Under the pieces are notes generated by a model that was given only the letters and a program-made list of their open reading frames with translations, made no database searches and was not told the DNA's origin. Below are positions 35,436 through 44,937 of a DNA stretch of 64,000 nt, piece by piece; position 1 is the first letter of the stretch, and every line of letters begins with the position of its first letter. Source of the DNA: Pseudomonadota bacterium (GTDB taxonomy: Bacteria; Pseudomonadota; Alphaproteobacteria; Rhizobiales; Xanthobacteraceae); the NCBI GenBank assembly GCA_023387735.1, contig JAEWHP010000019.1, forward strand, positions 98,062-162,061, read 5' to 3'. The position numbers and the translations under genes are program-made.

Positions 35436-35588
35436 AACTCGAATGAGGTACGGCCCCGGTTCAGCGCGGTGACCAACCATGACAGCAAGCCGAGTTCCTG
35501 CCGGGAAAGCCGGGAATGGCTCCCATGTGATGTTTTCCGGCAAGATTGCCCGGAATCTGTCTTCGTCCAATTGGTGTTTGCGTGTCAT
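35415..35588 (-). pseudogene. Truncated cupin-domain protein
   Basis: The 57-residue frame starts MTRKHQLDEDRFRAILPENI and continues to GPYLIRVK, typical of the N-terminus of rhizobial 140-residue cupins. Downstream of RVK it reads ATARV and stops, so the metal-binding His motifs are lost. The frame breaks off next to the DNA-ligase fragment. Confidence 0.65.
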
Positions 35589-35659
35589 GGCGTTTGCTCC
35601 ACGGGTGAAATCCTGACAACGGGCCGCTTGGCCGGCCCCTTGTCGTTGGATTTTAGGCG

Positions 35660-37162
35660 TCAGTTGCTCAGCCGGCCGACGTGATATCCGAGCCGGTTCT
35701 CGACATCGCCTGGTCGATGGAAACCACGGTCGAGCAGGATCTTGAGCCGGCTCTGGCTGGCCGGGCGCTGAACCGACGCGAGGAAGGCGTCCCATTCGGG
35801 CGCGATGTCCGCATCCGACGGCAGGCTTGCGACGTTCACCAGCCGCTTGGTCTCCGCGATCGCCTGCTTGTCGAAGGAGGCAATCCGTCTTGCCAGGGCA
35901 TCGACGAAGCTGTCGAGTTCTGCGTCCGCCAGCGATCGATTGACGTAACCGTAGCGCTCCGCAAGATCACCGCCGATGTCGTCGGCGCCGAGCAGCACCT
36001 CGAGGGCACGACCCCGCCCGATCAGGCGCGGGAGCCGGGCCATCGGGCCGCCGCCGGGCACAAGGCCCGCGCCGACCTCCCATTGCGACAGGATCGCCTT
36101 TTCGCGGCTCGCGAAGCGCATGTCGCTTGCCAGCGCCAGTTCGCTCCCGACGCCGGTGGCGCGGCCGCGGACCATGGCGATCGATGCGACCGGCGCGCGG
36201 CTCAGACGCACCAACATGTCAGGCAGCGCCTGCAGTCCGGTGGCGCCGGGTGGAATTTTCATCGACTCTTCCAGCGGCGCAAAGAAATTGTAATGCGTCA
36301 GGAAGAAGCCTTCGACGACGCTGTCGAACACGACGACCTTGACCTGCGGATCGGTCTCGATCGCCGTGATGACTTCGTTGAGCTGTGGAATGTTTTCCGG
36401 CCCAAAGATGTTCAGCGGCGGAAGGTCGAACGTGACGCGCCAGTAGGCTGGCGTTTGGCGCTGCAACCTGATCCCGCGATTGGCGGCAGGCTTCAACAGC
36501 TTGAGCAGCGCCTCGGCGCCGGCCTTTGACGAGGCCGGATTCTGGCCGGTGACGAGCCGTCCGTCGGTGATGACAAAGCTCTGCCAGTCCGGCGCTTTCT
36601 CGAACAGTCCGCCGAGGCGCCTCAATTCGTCCTCGACAAGGAACGGCACGACATGGGTGAGCCCGACCGCGGCTTCCTCGCTGTTGGTGAATCCCGCCAC
36701 GCGCTTGCCTTTCACGATCGGCTCGCCCTTGTAGGTGGCGTGACGAAGCACGCCCGGCGCATGGCACACCGCGGCGACCGGCTTGCCGACGTTGTAGAAG
36801 GCCTCGATCAGCGCGATGGAATCCGGATCCTCGGCGAGGTCCCACATCGGGCCGTGACCGCCCGGATAGAACACCGCATCGAACTCCGCCGGCTTCATCT
36901 TCGCGAGCTTTTGCGTATTGGCGAGAACCGCTTGTGCTGCGGCATCCTGCTTGAAGCGCCGGGTCAGATCGGTCTGACCATTCGGCGTATCGCTCACGGG
37001 ATCGAGCGGCGGCTGACCGCCCTTGGGCGATGCCACGGTGATGTCGGCTCCGGCATCGAGGAACGTGTAGTAAGGGGCGACGAACTCCTCGAGCCAGAAG
37101 CCGGTCTTGCGGCCGGTGTTGCCGAGTTGATCGTGCGAAGTCATGACCATCAGGATTTTCAT
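35660..37162 (-). CDS. Fusion of DJ-1/PfpI (Hsp31-like) domain with enoyl-CoA hydratase/isomerase domain
   Basis: A 500-residue protein. Residues 1-228 are a DJ-1/PfpI domain: MKILMVMTSHDQLGNTGRKTG, PGGHGPMWDL, and the nucleophile elbow AAVCHAPGVL with Cys133. Homologues act as glyoxalase III/deglycase or chaperone. From about 232 (LQRQTPAYWRVTFDLPPLN) a complete crotonase domain follows, with the oxyanion segment GRATGVGSELALASDMRF and WEVGAGLVPGGGP. Both parts have their catalytic regions, and the linker is only about ten residues. The frame is continuous, so it is not an obvious readthrough artefact. Confidence 0.85.
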   Translation of the reverse strand: MKILMVMTSHDQLGNTGRKTGFWLEEFVAPYYTFLDAGADITVASPKGGQPPLDPVSDTPNGQTDLTRRFKQDAAAQAVLANTQKLAKMKPAEFDAVFYPGGHGPMWDLAEDPDSIALIEAFYNVGKPVAAVCHAPGVLRHATYKGEPIVKGKRVAGFTNSEEAAVGLTHVVPFLVEDELRRLGGLFEKAPDWQSFVITDGRLVTGQNPASSKAGAEALLKLLKPAANRGIRLQRQTPAYWRVTFDLPPLNIFGPENIPQLNEVITAIETDPQVKVVVFDSVVEGFFLTHYNFFAPLEESMKIPPGATGLQALPDMLVRLSRAPVASIAMVRGRATGVGSELALASDMRFASREKAILSQWEVGAGLVPGGGPMARLPRLIGRGRALEVLLGADDIGGDLAERYGYVNRSLADAELDSFVDALARRIASFDKQAIAETKRLVNVASLPSDADIAPEWDAFLASVQRPASQSRLKILLDRGFHRPGDVENRLGYHVGRLSN

Positions 37163-37271
37163 TGGAAGCTCCTATTGTCGGCGTTGTCGGATGAACAAGC
37201 CGTGCTGGATTTGGGTGGGAATAGATTCAGTGATTGGAGGCGCGACAACTGTACGCGCGCCTCTTCCGTTT

Positions 37272-38585
37272 TCAGGACGACTGACGCAGCGAGCGGAATG
37301 AGGCGCGCATCTCGGCGCTGAACAGTTCGGGCTGTTCCCAGGCGGCAAAATGACCGCCCCGATCGAGCCGATTAAAATGAATCAGCTTGGGATAGGCACG
37401 TTCCGTCCAGCTGCGCGGGGCGGCATAGATCTCGTCTGGAAATACGCTCACCGCCACCGGAATGGTGACCTTCTTCGGCTGGAAGAACTGAAGCTTGTTC
37501 TCCCAGTAAAGTCGTGCCGACGACATCGCCGTGTTCGTCACCCAGTACAGGGTGATGTTGTCCAGGATGTCGTCCCGTGTGAGCCCTGCCGACTCGCCCC
37601 CGAACACGCGTGCGATGAGCTGATGGCTGCGCGTATCGTGGTCGAGGATCCAGGCGGCAAGGCCGACCGGCGAATCCGTGACGCCGTAGAGCGTCTGCGG
37701 GCGGTTCGCCATTTCGATCGCGTAGCCCAGGCCGTGCTTATAAAAGAAGTCGAGCTGGTTCCACGCGTTCTGTTCCTCGGCGGAGAGACCTGACGGCTGC
37801 GTGCCGCCGGGCTGCAGCGAAGCTGCAATGTCGTCCGGAACGGTGGCCGGCATGTTGGTGTGGATGCCGACGAGTTCAGGTGCCCCGAGCAGCGCCATCT
37901 GTTCGGTGATGGCGTTGCCCCAATCGCCGCCCTGCGCGACGAACCGCGTGTAGCCGAGCCGCTTCATCAGCACGACCCAGGCGCGCGCGATGCGCTGCGG
38001 ATCCCAGCCGGTGGCCTCGGGCTTGCCGGAGAACCCGTAGCCGGGGATCGACGGGATCACCACGTCGAAAGCATCCGATGCGGCGGCGCCGTGGGCGAGG
38101 GGATTGACCAGGCGATCGACGATCTTCATCTGCTCGATGATCGAGCCGGGCCAACCGTGCGTCACGATCAGCGGCAGCGCGTGGTCGTGCCGGGAGCGAA
38201 CATGAATGAAGTGGATGTCGATCTCGTCGATCTCGGTGATGAATTGCGGCAACGCATTGAGCCGTGCTTCCACCTTGCGCCAGTCGTAGTCCGTCTGCCA
38301 GTACTGAACCAGCTTCTTGACGGTCGCGAGCTGTACGCCCTGACTGTCGTCGGTCACGGTCTCCTTTTCCGGCCACCGGGTCGCGCCGAGGCGACGGCGA
38401 AGGTCGACCAAAGTTGCTTCGGGAATGTGCACGTGGAAGGGACGGATTTCGCCGACGACCTTGCCTGAAGCGGCCTGCACCGGAAGTAGGCTGGCGGCTC
38501 CCGCCGCGACGATGCCCATGGCGGCCGTGCTCAGCAGTTGGCGGCGATCCTGGTCGATGGTTTCGGAAGTGGACTGCGCGATCAT
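37272..38585 (-). CDS. Epoxide hydrolase-like alpha/beta hydrolase, Tat-exported
   Basis: A 437-residue protein. The N-terminus carries a Tat signal (RRQLLSTAAMGIVAAGAASL). The EHN domain follows (FHVHIPEATLVDLRRRLG), then the hydrolase fold with THGWPGSIIEQ, nucleophile Asp in QGGDWGNAI, and His in DRGGHFAAWEQP. This is the usual make-up of microsomal-type epoxide hydrolases of proteobacteria. AAGGAG is 6 nt before ATG 38585. It is 109 bp from the DJ-1::crotonase gene, on the same strand. Confidence 0.9.
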   Translation of the reverse strand: MIAQSTSETIDQDRRQLLSTAAMGIVAAGAASLLPVQAASGKVVGEIRPFHVHIPEATLVDLRRRLGATRWPEKETVTDDSQGVQLATVKKLVQYWQTDYDWRKVEARLNALPQFITEIDEIDIHFIHVRSRHDHALPLIVTHGWPGSIIEQMKIVDRLVNPLAHGAAASDAFDVVIPSIPGYGFSGKPEATGWDPQRIARAWVVLMKRLGYTRFVAQGGDWGNAITEQMALLGAPELVGIHTNMPATVPDDIAASLQPGGTQPSGLSAEEQNAWNQLDFFYKHGLGYAIEMANRPQTLYGVTDSPVGLAAWILDHDTRSHQLIARVFGGESAGLTRDDILDNITLYWVTNTAMSSARLYWENKLQFFQPKKVTIPVAVSVFPDEIYAAPRSWTERAYPKLIHFNRLDRGGHFAAWEQPELFSAEMRASFRSLRQSS

Positions 38586-38756
38586 CGTATTCTCCTTGGT
38601 TTTGATGGCCGTCGATGTGACGGGCCTTGCGGTTTGTGACGCCACAAGACTTGCGCAGAACCCGGGAGATTGCTCGTTAGGTGATGTAAAAGCGCGTTAT
38701 GGGCTGCTAGGCGTCCGCGTCGCGATAAACGCGAGCGGACCGCGCATCTGGAATGA

Positions 38757-41612
38757 TCAGGCCTGGAGCAGCCGGCGAGCGGACTGCAGGTCGGCGGTCT
38801 CGAGCCCCTCGTTGAAGCGAGCCAGCGTCTGAGACAAAGCCGTCAGGGCGGATTTCTTGCCGTGTTTGCTGGAAAGCGCGACCAGCGTGATTTCTGCGCG
38901 AAGACGCCAGGACAACGCGCCCTGCGTCTCAGCAAGGTCAATGGATGATGTGAGGCTTTCCCGCGCGCCGTCTTCGTCGCCGTCCTGCGCCTTCAGCTTG
39001 CCGCGAAGCCGGAGCAACTCCGGCATGTCGAAAACCTCGCCACCGCTGGACATGCGGGACATCGAGCTATCAAGCGTTTCAAGGGCTTGCTGAACCTCGC
39101 CGAGTTCACCCAGTCCTTGCGCCAGGTCGGCGCTGAACCCGGATGCATAGAGATCGTAGCGGTCGGCGTGCAAACGCGGGAGCACGTTGTGCAGAAGGTC
39201 GACGCCTTCCTTCACTTCGCCGCGGGCGACCAGCACCTGGCCCCGGAATCCGTCTGCTACCGCTTGATAGGGAACAAAGCCGTGCATCAGGGCGTGTTCG
39301 CGGAGGCGCGCGCCAAGTTGTTCCACACTCGCCCAATCGCCGACCCAGCCGAATACCGACGCCGCCCAGCATAGCGCGATGCTGTACATGACGACGTCTT
39401 TCGGCGCCGCATCGTTGGTGACCGCACGGGCGAGTTCCACGGCTTGGTCGGGAAACCCGCGTAACCACAATGTTCGCGCCAGCGGAATGCGGGGCGTGCG
39501 CGCAAAAGCAAAATGCCGGGGACCGGCAAGGCGCAACGCGGCATCGCCCTGCATCGCCTTTTCGAGGTGGCGCTGCGCAACAATCTGGTTGCCGGCCAGA
39601 TGATGGGAAACGCCGAGCAGGACATTTGCTCCGGCAAGACCCGCGGGATCGCCAATCTCCTGCGCGACCGCCTCGGCCGCCTCCGCGATCGGCACCAAGC
39701 GGTCGCATTCGCCGGTTCGCCGGTAGAACATGTTGAGGCGCGACAGCAGCCGGAATTTGTTGGCCCCGTCTGACAGTTCCGTCGCGACGGAGAGCCCGCG
39801 CAGCAGCGCGGCCTCGGCCTGCTCGCTGTTGCGGTCCGTGAACATGGCCGCGTGGCCGAGCGCCGATTGAAGCTCGATCTCCCACTTTCCGCCGCGGTGC
39901 GTGTCGTCGAGTGCGGCAAGGGCGCGTTGCGCCACCCGGGCGCATTCGTTGAGCAGGTTCAGTTCGACCAGCAGCGGGGCGCTGGCACCGCTCAAGGGAA
40001 CGCGCATGTCGGCCGCGCCGTCGTCCGAATAAGCCCAGGACAAGGCGGTACGTGCTTCGCCGAGCAATTCAGGGCGCGCAGCCTGCCCGGGAGTATGCCC
40101 TTTAGACGCGTCACGGGTCAGCGCACTCAGCACGTATTCGGCGTGCCGCCGCGCGATCGTGTTGGCTTCGCCGCTCTCTTCGAGCCGTTTCAGCGCATAG
40201 GTTCGGGTGGTGTCCAGCAGCCGATACCGCATCGACGATTGGTCGGGTCTCGCCGACAGCAGGGACTTGGCGACGAGTTGTCCGATCGTGTCGACGACCT
40301 GCTCGTCGCCGGGCTCATCTCCGGCAACCGCCATCGCGGCTTCGAGCGTGAAGGCCCCGCCGAACACGGCAAGCCGCCGAAGCGTCAGCCGTTCGACGTT
40401 GGTGATGAGGTTGTAGCTCCAGTCCAGCGTGGCGCTGAGCGTCTGGTGGCGCGGCGGCGCGGTGCGGCGTCCGCGCCATTCCAGTTTCAGCCGTCCGTCC
40501 AGCAGCGCGTCGATCTCGCGCAGGCCGTGCGCGCCGTGGCGGACGGCAGCAAGTTCGATGGCGAGGGCGATGCCGTCGAGCTTTTCGCAGATGCCGGCGA
40601 GCAGTCGCATATTGTCCGCGTTCATCTCCACGCTGTGTCCGGCCGCCGTCGCGCGGTCCGTAAAAAGCCGGACGGCTGGATAGGCCAGCATCTCATCCGG
40701 TGTAAGTATCTGTTCCGCGGGGGGCGTTGCCAGCGGCGGCAACTCGACGATCTGCTCTCCCTGCACCAGCAGGGACTCACGGCTGGTGGCAAGGATGCTG
40801 GTGCCCGGCGCCTGCAGATAGATGGCTTCTGCGAGGCGTGCGGCATGTTCGACGACGTGCTCGCAACTGTCGAGAATAAGCACCATTCGCCTGCCGGCAA
40901 GGTATTGCACGATGCTCGAGGTCGGATCCGCAGATTGTACGACAAGATGGAGCGCCGACGCCACGGTGCTCGGAACGAGTTCGCCTTCCTTCAAAGGACC
41001 GAGATCGACGAAACGCACTTCCTGCGCGTGGCTCGACAATGCGTGGGCCACCGCAAGCGCCACCGTCGTCTTGCCGATACCGCCAGGCCCCCGGAGGGTG
41101 ATGAACTGCTCAGCGCGCAAGCGGTCGGAGAGGCGCTGAACGATTTCCTCCCGCCCGATCGTGCGGGTCAAGGGCGGCGGGAACGAAGCTTCGCCCGCGA
41201 CCGCTGCTACGGGCTTCGGGGTATCTAGCGCCGGGGGGTGCTGTTCGATGGGCGCAACGAAGCAGTATCCCCGGTTAGGCACGTTGGTGATGAACCGCGC
41301 GCCGTCCTTGCCATCGCCGAGGACCCGGCGAATCTCGGCGACGTGAACACGGAGGCTGGCCTCGTCCACGGTCAGGTTGGGCCAGGCGTGAGCCAGCAGT
41401 TCGTCCTTGTGAATGATGTCTCCGGCGCGGCCGACGAGCAGACACAGAATGTCGAGCGCGCGGCTGCCGATTTTGACGGGCGCCTGGTCTTTTTCGAGCA
41501 GGCGGGATTTTTCATGGAGACAAAAGCGGCCGAACCGTATCCCGCCGGAATCAGGCTCGCCCGCGCGAGATCGCTGGGGAGCTCCCTCTGGTGCTGGGAA
41601 GCTGGGTGGCAT
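38757..41612 (-). CDS. OmpR-type winged helix / P-loop ATPase regulator (AfsR/MalT-like)
   Basis: A 951-residue regulator. Residues 24-118 form a Trans_reg_C winged helix (LEKDQAPVKIGSRALDILCL, then VHVAEIRRVLGDGKDG). A STAND-type ATPase follows, with Walker A GPGGIGKTTVAL and Walker B RMVLILDSCEHV. The C-terminal 450 residues are a helical repeat region. Such proteins switch on target genes after ligand binding and ATP exchange. It lies upstream of, and in line with, the epoxide-hydrolase gene, which may be a target. Confidence 0.88.
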   Translation of the reverse strand: MPPSFPAPEGAPQRSRAGEPDSGGIRFGRFCLHEKSRLLEKDQAPVKIGSRALDILCLLVGRAGDIIHKDELLAHAWPNLTVDEASLRVHVAEIRRVLGDGKDGARFITNVPNRGYCFVAPIEQHPPALDTPKPVAAVAGEASFPPPLTRTIGREEIVQRLSDRLRAEQFITLRGPGGIGKTTVALAVAHALSSHAQEVRFVDLGPLKEGELVPSTVASALHLVVQSADPTSSIVQYLAGRRMVLILDSCEHVVEHAARLAEAIYLQAPGTSILATSRESLLVQGEQIVELPPLATPPAEQILTPDEMLAYPAVRLFTDRATAAGHSVEMNADNMRLLAGICEKLDGIALAIELAAVRHGAHGLREIDALLDGRLKLEWRGRRTAPPRHQTLSATLDWSYNLITNVERLTLRRLAVFGGAFTLEAAMAVAGDEPGDEQVVDTIGQLVAKSLLSARPDQSSMRYRLLDTTRTYALKRLEESGEANTIARRHAEYVLSALTRDASKGHTPGQAARPELLGEARTALSWAYSDDGAADMRVPLSGASAPLLVELNLLNECARVAQRALAALDDTHRGGKWEIELQSALGHAAMFTDRNSEQAEAALLRGLSVATELSDGANKFRLLSRLNMFYRRTGECDRLVPIAEAAEAVAQEIGDPAGLAGANVLLGVSHHLAGNQIVAQRHLEKAMQGDAALRLAGPRHFAFARTPRIPLARTLWLRGFPDQAVELARAVTNDAAPKDVVMYSIALCWAASVFGWVGDWASVEQLGARLREHALMHGFVPYQAVADGFRGQVLVARGEVKEGVDLLHNVLPRLHADRYDLYASGFSADLAQGLGELGEVQQALETLDSSMSRMSSGGEVFDMPELLRLRGKLKAQDGDEDGARESLTSSIDLAETQGALSWRLRAEITLVALSSKHGKKSALTALSQTLARFNEGLETADLQSARRLLQA

Positions 41613-41809
41613 CGCCTGCTATTTCGACAAACGTCGCGATGCAATGCGCAGCGCGCGCGTGGCTTTGTCGCCTTTCATTTCGCGCTCTTCACAACTATTC
41701 CGGGAAAAATGGCATAAAAACAGCAATCAAAACCAATAAGGGAGCATGTCGCGGGTGGGGTCTCAAAGCAATACCCAGTTAGTTCATGGGAGATGCGCCC
41801 AATTCCCGG

Positions 41810-42553
41810 TCACGAGCCGGTCTCTGGTCCGGCCGGGCCGAAGCGGAGCGCAGACAGATCGGTGCCGACCATCAGGTCTTCCGGGATCGGCTTCAGGTCA
41901 CGGTCGCGCAGGTAGGCACGATGCCTGGTCGGGATCGTGATGCCGTCGATCGTCAACGGCTCGGAGAAGTACTGGGCCGCAGCGAAATTGCCTGCGATCT
42001 GCACATGATAGTCGTGGCGCCTGATCAGCATGTCGGGCCCGAAATAGAAATCCTGCTCGCGGCTGTGGCTGGCAAGCGTGTCCGGAAACACGGCCCTTAA
42101 CCCGCGCCAGATTTCCGCGCCCTCCCGCCACGGTTCAATCTCGTGCAGCTCGAAACCGTGCATCGCGAGCAGGAATGGCGCGGTCATCAAGGTCCAGAGG
42201 GCGTAGCCGCCGAAATACGCCCGGTGCAACAGGTCCCAGGCCGTGCGCATGTCATGGCCTTCGAACGATACACGCGGATTGCGGCGCTCGGCGATTGTCT
42301 TGCCGTCTTCGGAGAGGACCGCGACGCGATCGGCAGTGAAGTCGCTGCGCTGCCCGGCCTTCCCGACATCCTCGACCGACGCCCATTGGCGGTGAAGATC
42401 AACATGCACCGTTCTCGGGACGCCGATCTGGTGGACGCATTTCAGCTCCCAAAGCTCGCCTGTGATGACGAAAGATGAACTGAGCCGGCCATGCGCCCGC
42501 CAGCGGCTTTCGCCACCATGAGCCTCGATCGCGTCGGCCAGAAGCGGAATCAT
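41810..42553 (-). CDS. Uncharacterised protein
   Basis: A 247-residue protein starting MIPLLADAIEAHGG. It has no signal peptide or clear membrane segment. A short conserved-looking start, an amphipathic beta-rich middle (SSSFVITGELWELKCV), and a C-terminal motif DGITIPTRHRAYLRDRD recall LolA-like folds, but no family is assigned. GGGAG lies 8 nt before ATG 42553. It sits between the large regulator and the hydrolase genes. Confidence 0.6.
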   Translation of the reverse strand: MIPLLADAIEAHGGESRWRAHGRLSSSFVITGELWELKCVHQIGVPRTVHVDLHRQWASVEDVGKAGQRSDFTADRVAVLSEDGKTIAERRNPRVSFEGHDMRTAWDLLHRAYFGGYALWTLMTAPFLLAMHGFELHEIEPWREGAEIWRGLRAVFPDTLASHSREQDFYFGPDMLIRRHDYHVQIAGNFAAAQYFSEPLTIDGITIPTRHRAYLRDRDLKPIPEDLMVGTDLSALRFGPAGPETGS

Positions 42554-42796
42554 CCCTGTGTCTCCCTGTTTGGACCGAGGCATGGTGACGCCGCTTACGC
42601 GCGCGCGCGAGTTTTTAGATGTAAAGCGATGTTAATCGCCGCCCCGACAGAGCAGGAACTGGCGCGACGAGGGCCGGGAAGGCGCCGCTTTGCGCCAAAT
42701 AACAACGGTTAACGGGCGGAAATCCTCTCGTCGTTGCAGAGTGTGCCGGCAGCAACGCCCCCACCAAGCGGGACCGCCAACCAAAGGAAAATCGCC

Positions 42797-43889
42797 ATGT
42801 CAGACAAGATCGACGTTCAGCGCCGTAACTTTTTCGGCTCCGCGGCCATGACGCTCGCCACGGCGCAATTTGCCCTTGCCGGTGCCTCACAGGCCGGCCT
42901 TATGAAGCTGGCCGCCGCGCCCGGCGCTGATCTCGTCCGGGCGAAATCGGCCGGTTTGCCGGCCATTCAGCCCGGCGCGAATACGGGCTTTCCCCCTTCT
43001 TCGTTCAAGCAGATCGATGCTGGCCTGCTCAATGTCGGCTATGTGGAGGTAGGTCCGTCAAATGGGCCTGTCGTTCTGCTGCTGCACGGCTGGCCCTATG
43101 ACATCTACAGCTTCGTCGACGTCGCACCGTTGCTCGCCGGCTCCGGCTATCGCGTGATCATCCCATACTTTCGTGGCTACGGCTCGACACGGTTTCTCTC
43201 CCAAACATCCGTCCGCAACGGTCAGCCTTCGGCAATTGCCGCGGATATGATCGCCTTGCTCGACGCGCTCAGGATAGAGAAGGCGGTCGTCGCCGGCTTC
43301 GACTGGGGCGCGCGGACCGCCAACATCATGGCTGCGCTGTGGCCGGAACGTTGCAAGGCGATGGTATCGGTGAGTGGATATCTCATCGGCAGCCAGCAGG
43401 CCGGCAAGCTGCCATTGCCGCCGAAGGCGGAACTGCAATGGTGGTATCAGTTCTATTTCGCCACCGAGCGCGCGGCTCGGCTATGAGAAGTATCGTCGGG
43501 AATTCTCCAGGCTGATCTGGCAGCTCGCGTCGCCGAAGTGGAGCTTCGACGACGCCACTTTCGAGCGCAGCGCCGTTGCGTTCGACAATCCGGACCATGT
43601 CGAGATCGTCATCCACAATTACCGCTGGCGACAAGGTCTTGCGGATGGCGAGGCCAAATACGACGATCTCGAAGCGAAGCTCGCCCAAGCTCCTGTCATC
43701 GCCGTGCCCACCATCACCATGGAAGGCGACGCCAACGGCGCGCCGCACCCGGAGCCGGCCGCCTACGCCAAGAAATTCTCCGGCAAGTACGAGCATCGGA
43801 CCATTTCGGGCGGTATCGGGCACAATCTACCTCAGGAAGCGCCGCGCGCATTTGCTGAGGCGATCATCGATATCGATGGCGAATCCTGA
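42797..43889 (+). pseudogene. Frameshifted Tat-type alpha/beta hydrolase
   Basis: Frame 1 (42797-43486) has a Tat-like signal (QRRNFFGSAAMTLATAQF), LHGWPYDIYS, PYFRGYG and the nucleophile Asp in GFDWGARTA. It then stops near FATERAARL. From about 43470 the other frame continues LGYEKYRREFSRLIWQLAS to DEGGIGHNLPQEAP-like GGIGHNLPQEAPRAF, giving the catalytic His. A single-base insertion or two-base deletion near 43465-43480 joins both. The rest of the gene is intact, so the lesion is recent or is a sequencing error. Confidence 0.8.
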
Positions 43890-43944
43890 CGCTGTCGTTC
43901 GAACCGGTGCCGCCGCCGTACGGGCTGACAAGGAGAATGCGACC

Positions 43945-44031
43945 ATGCGTAAGACAATTGTTCTATTGGCGCTCGCTGCCATCGTGTTGCTCATGCTGAT
44001 CCAGTTCAGTCCGTCATTTCTCGCCAGCTAG
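43945..44031 (+). CDS. 28-residue single-helix membrane peptide
   Basis: MRKTIVLLALAAIVLLMLIQ is one membrane helix; the end is SPSFLAS. AAGGAG lies 9 nt before the ATG. It sits between the frameshifted hydrolase and the intact one, probably on their transcript. Confidence 0.45.
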   Translation: MRKTIVLLALAAIVLLMLIQFSPSFLAS

Positions 44032-44040
44032 GCTCTCGAC

Positions 44041-44937
44041 ATGAGCAAGTCAGCAACACGTTCCGATTTGCGTTCGACGCGACAGTCGATCGTCTATCGC
44101 AGCATCGAGGTCGAAGGTCTTGAGATCTTCTACCGGGAGGCGGGGTCGGCCGATGCGCCGACCGTGCTGCTGCTGCACGGCTTTCCGTCCTCATCGCGGA
44201 TGTGGGAGCCGCTGCTGCCGCTCCTGGCTGACAGATATCACCTGATCGCGCCCGATTATCCCGGCTTCGGTCACAGCAGCGCACCGTCGCCGTCAGAGTT
44301 CGCCTACACGTTCGATCGGCTCGCGCAGATCGTGGACGCGTTTGCAACGAAGCTCGGTCTCGCCAAATATGTCCTGTTCATGCAGGACTATGGCGGCCCA
44401 GTCGGCTTCCGCCTGGCGGTGTCTCATCCCAAGAGGGTACGTGGCATCATCATCCAGAATGCCGTAGCGCACGAGCAGGGTTTGAGTTCGTTGTGGGACG
44501 CCCGCCGCAGGTACTGGGCCGATCCGGCCGGCGAGTTGGACAATCTCAAGGCCAACTTTACCTCGCTGGCGGCAACACGGCTGCGGCATATCGGGACCAG
44601 CCCGCATCCCGAGCGCTACGATCCGGACAGCTGGAACGATGAACACGCCTTTCTATCCCGTCCGGGCCAGGCGGATATCCAGGCGACGCTGTTCCTGGAC
44701 TATCGCAGCAACGTCGCATCCTATCCGCGATGGCAAAAGTGGCTTCGCAAAGTGCAGCTCCCGATGCTGGTGGTCTGGGGAAAGTACGATCCGTCATTCA
44801 CCGTGGTAGGAGCAACCGCCTATACCGACGATGTGCCGGATGCGCAGGTTCATTTGCTGGAAGCCGGTCATTTCGCGCTGGACGAGGCAACCGACGAGGT
44901 CGCCGGATTGGTTCGGCGCTTTCTTGCTGCTTGCTAG
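44041..44937 (+). CDS. Haloalkane dehalogenase/epoxide hydrolase-like alpha/beta hydrolase
   Basis: A 298-residue cytosolic enzyme. The oxyanion element is LLLHGFPSSSRMW, the nucleophile Asp is in LFMQDYGGPVGFRLA, and the His is in LEAGHFALDEAT. Nucleophile Asp with this cap pattern fits haloalkane dehalogenases and soluble epoxide hydrolases; the two are not separable here. It starts 9 bp after the small membrane peptide. Confidence 0.88.
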   Translation: MSKSATRSDLRSTRQSIVYRSIEVEGLEIFYREAGSADAPTVLLLHGFPSSSRMWEPLLPLLADRYHLIAPDYPGFGHSSAPSPSEFAYTFDRLAQIVDAFATKLGLAKYVLFMQDYGGPVGFRLAVSHPKRVRGIIIQNAVAHEQGLSSLWDARRRYWADPAGELDNLKANFTSLAATRLRHIGTSPHPERYDPDSWNDEHAFLSRPGQADIQATLFLDYRSNVASYPRWQKWLRKVQLPMLVVWGKYDPSFTVVGATAYTDDVPDAQVHLLEAGHFALDEATDEVAGLVRRFLAAC

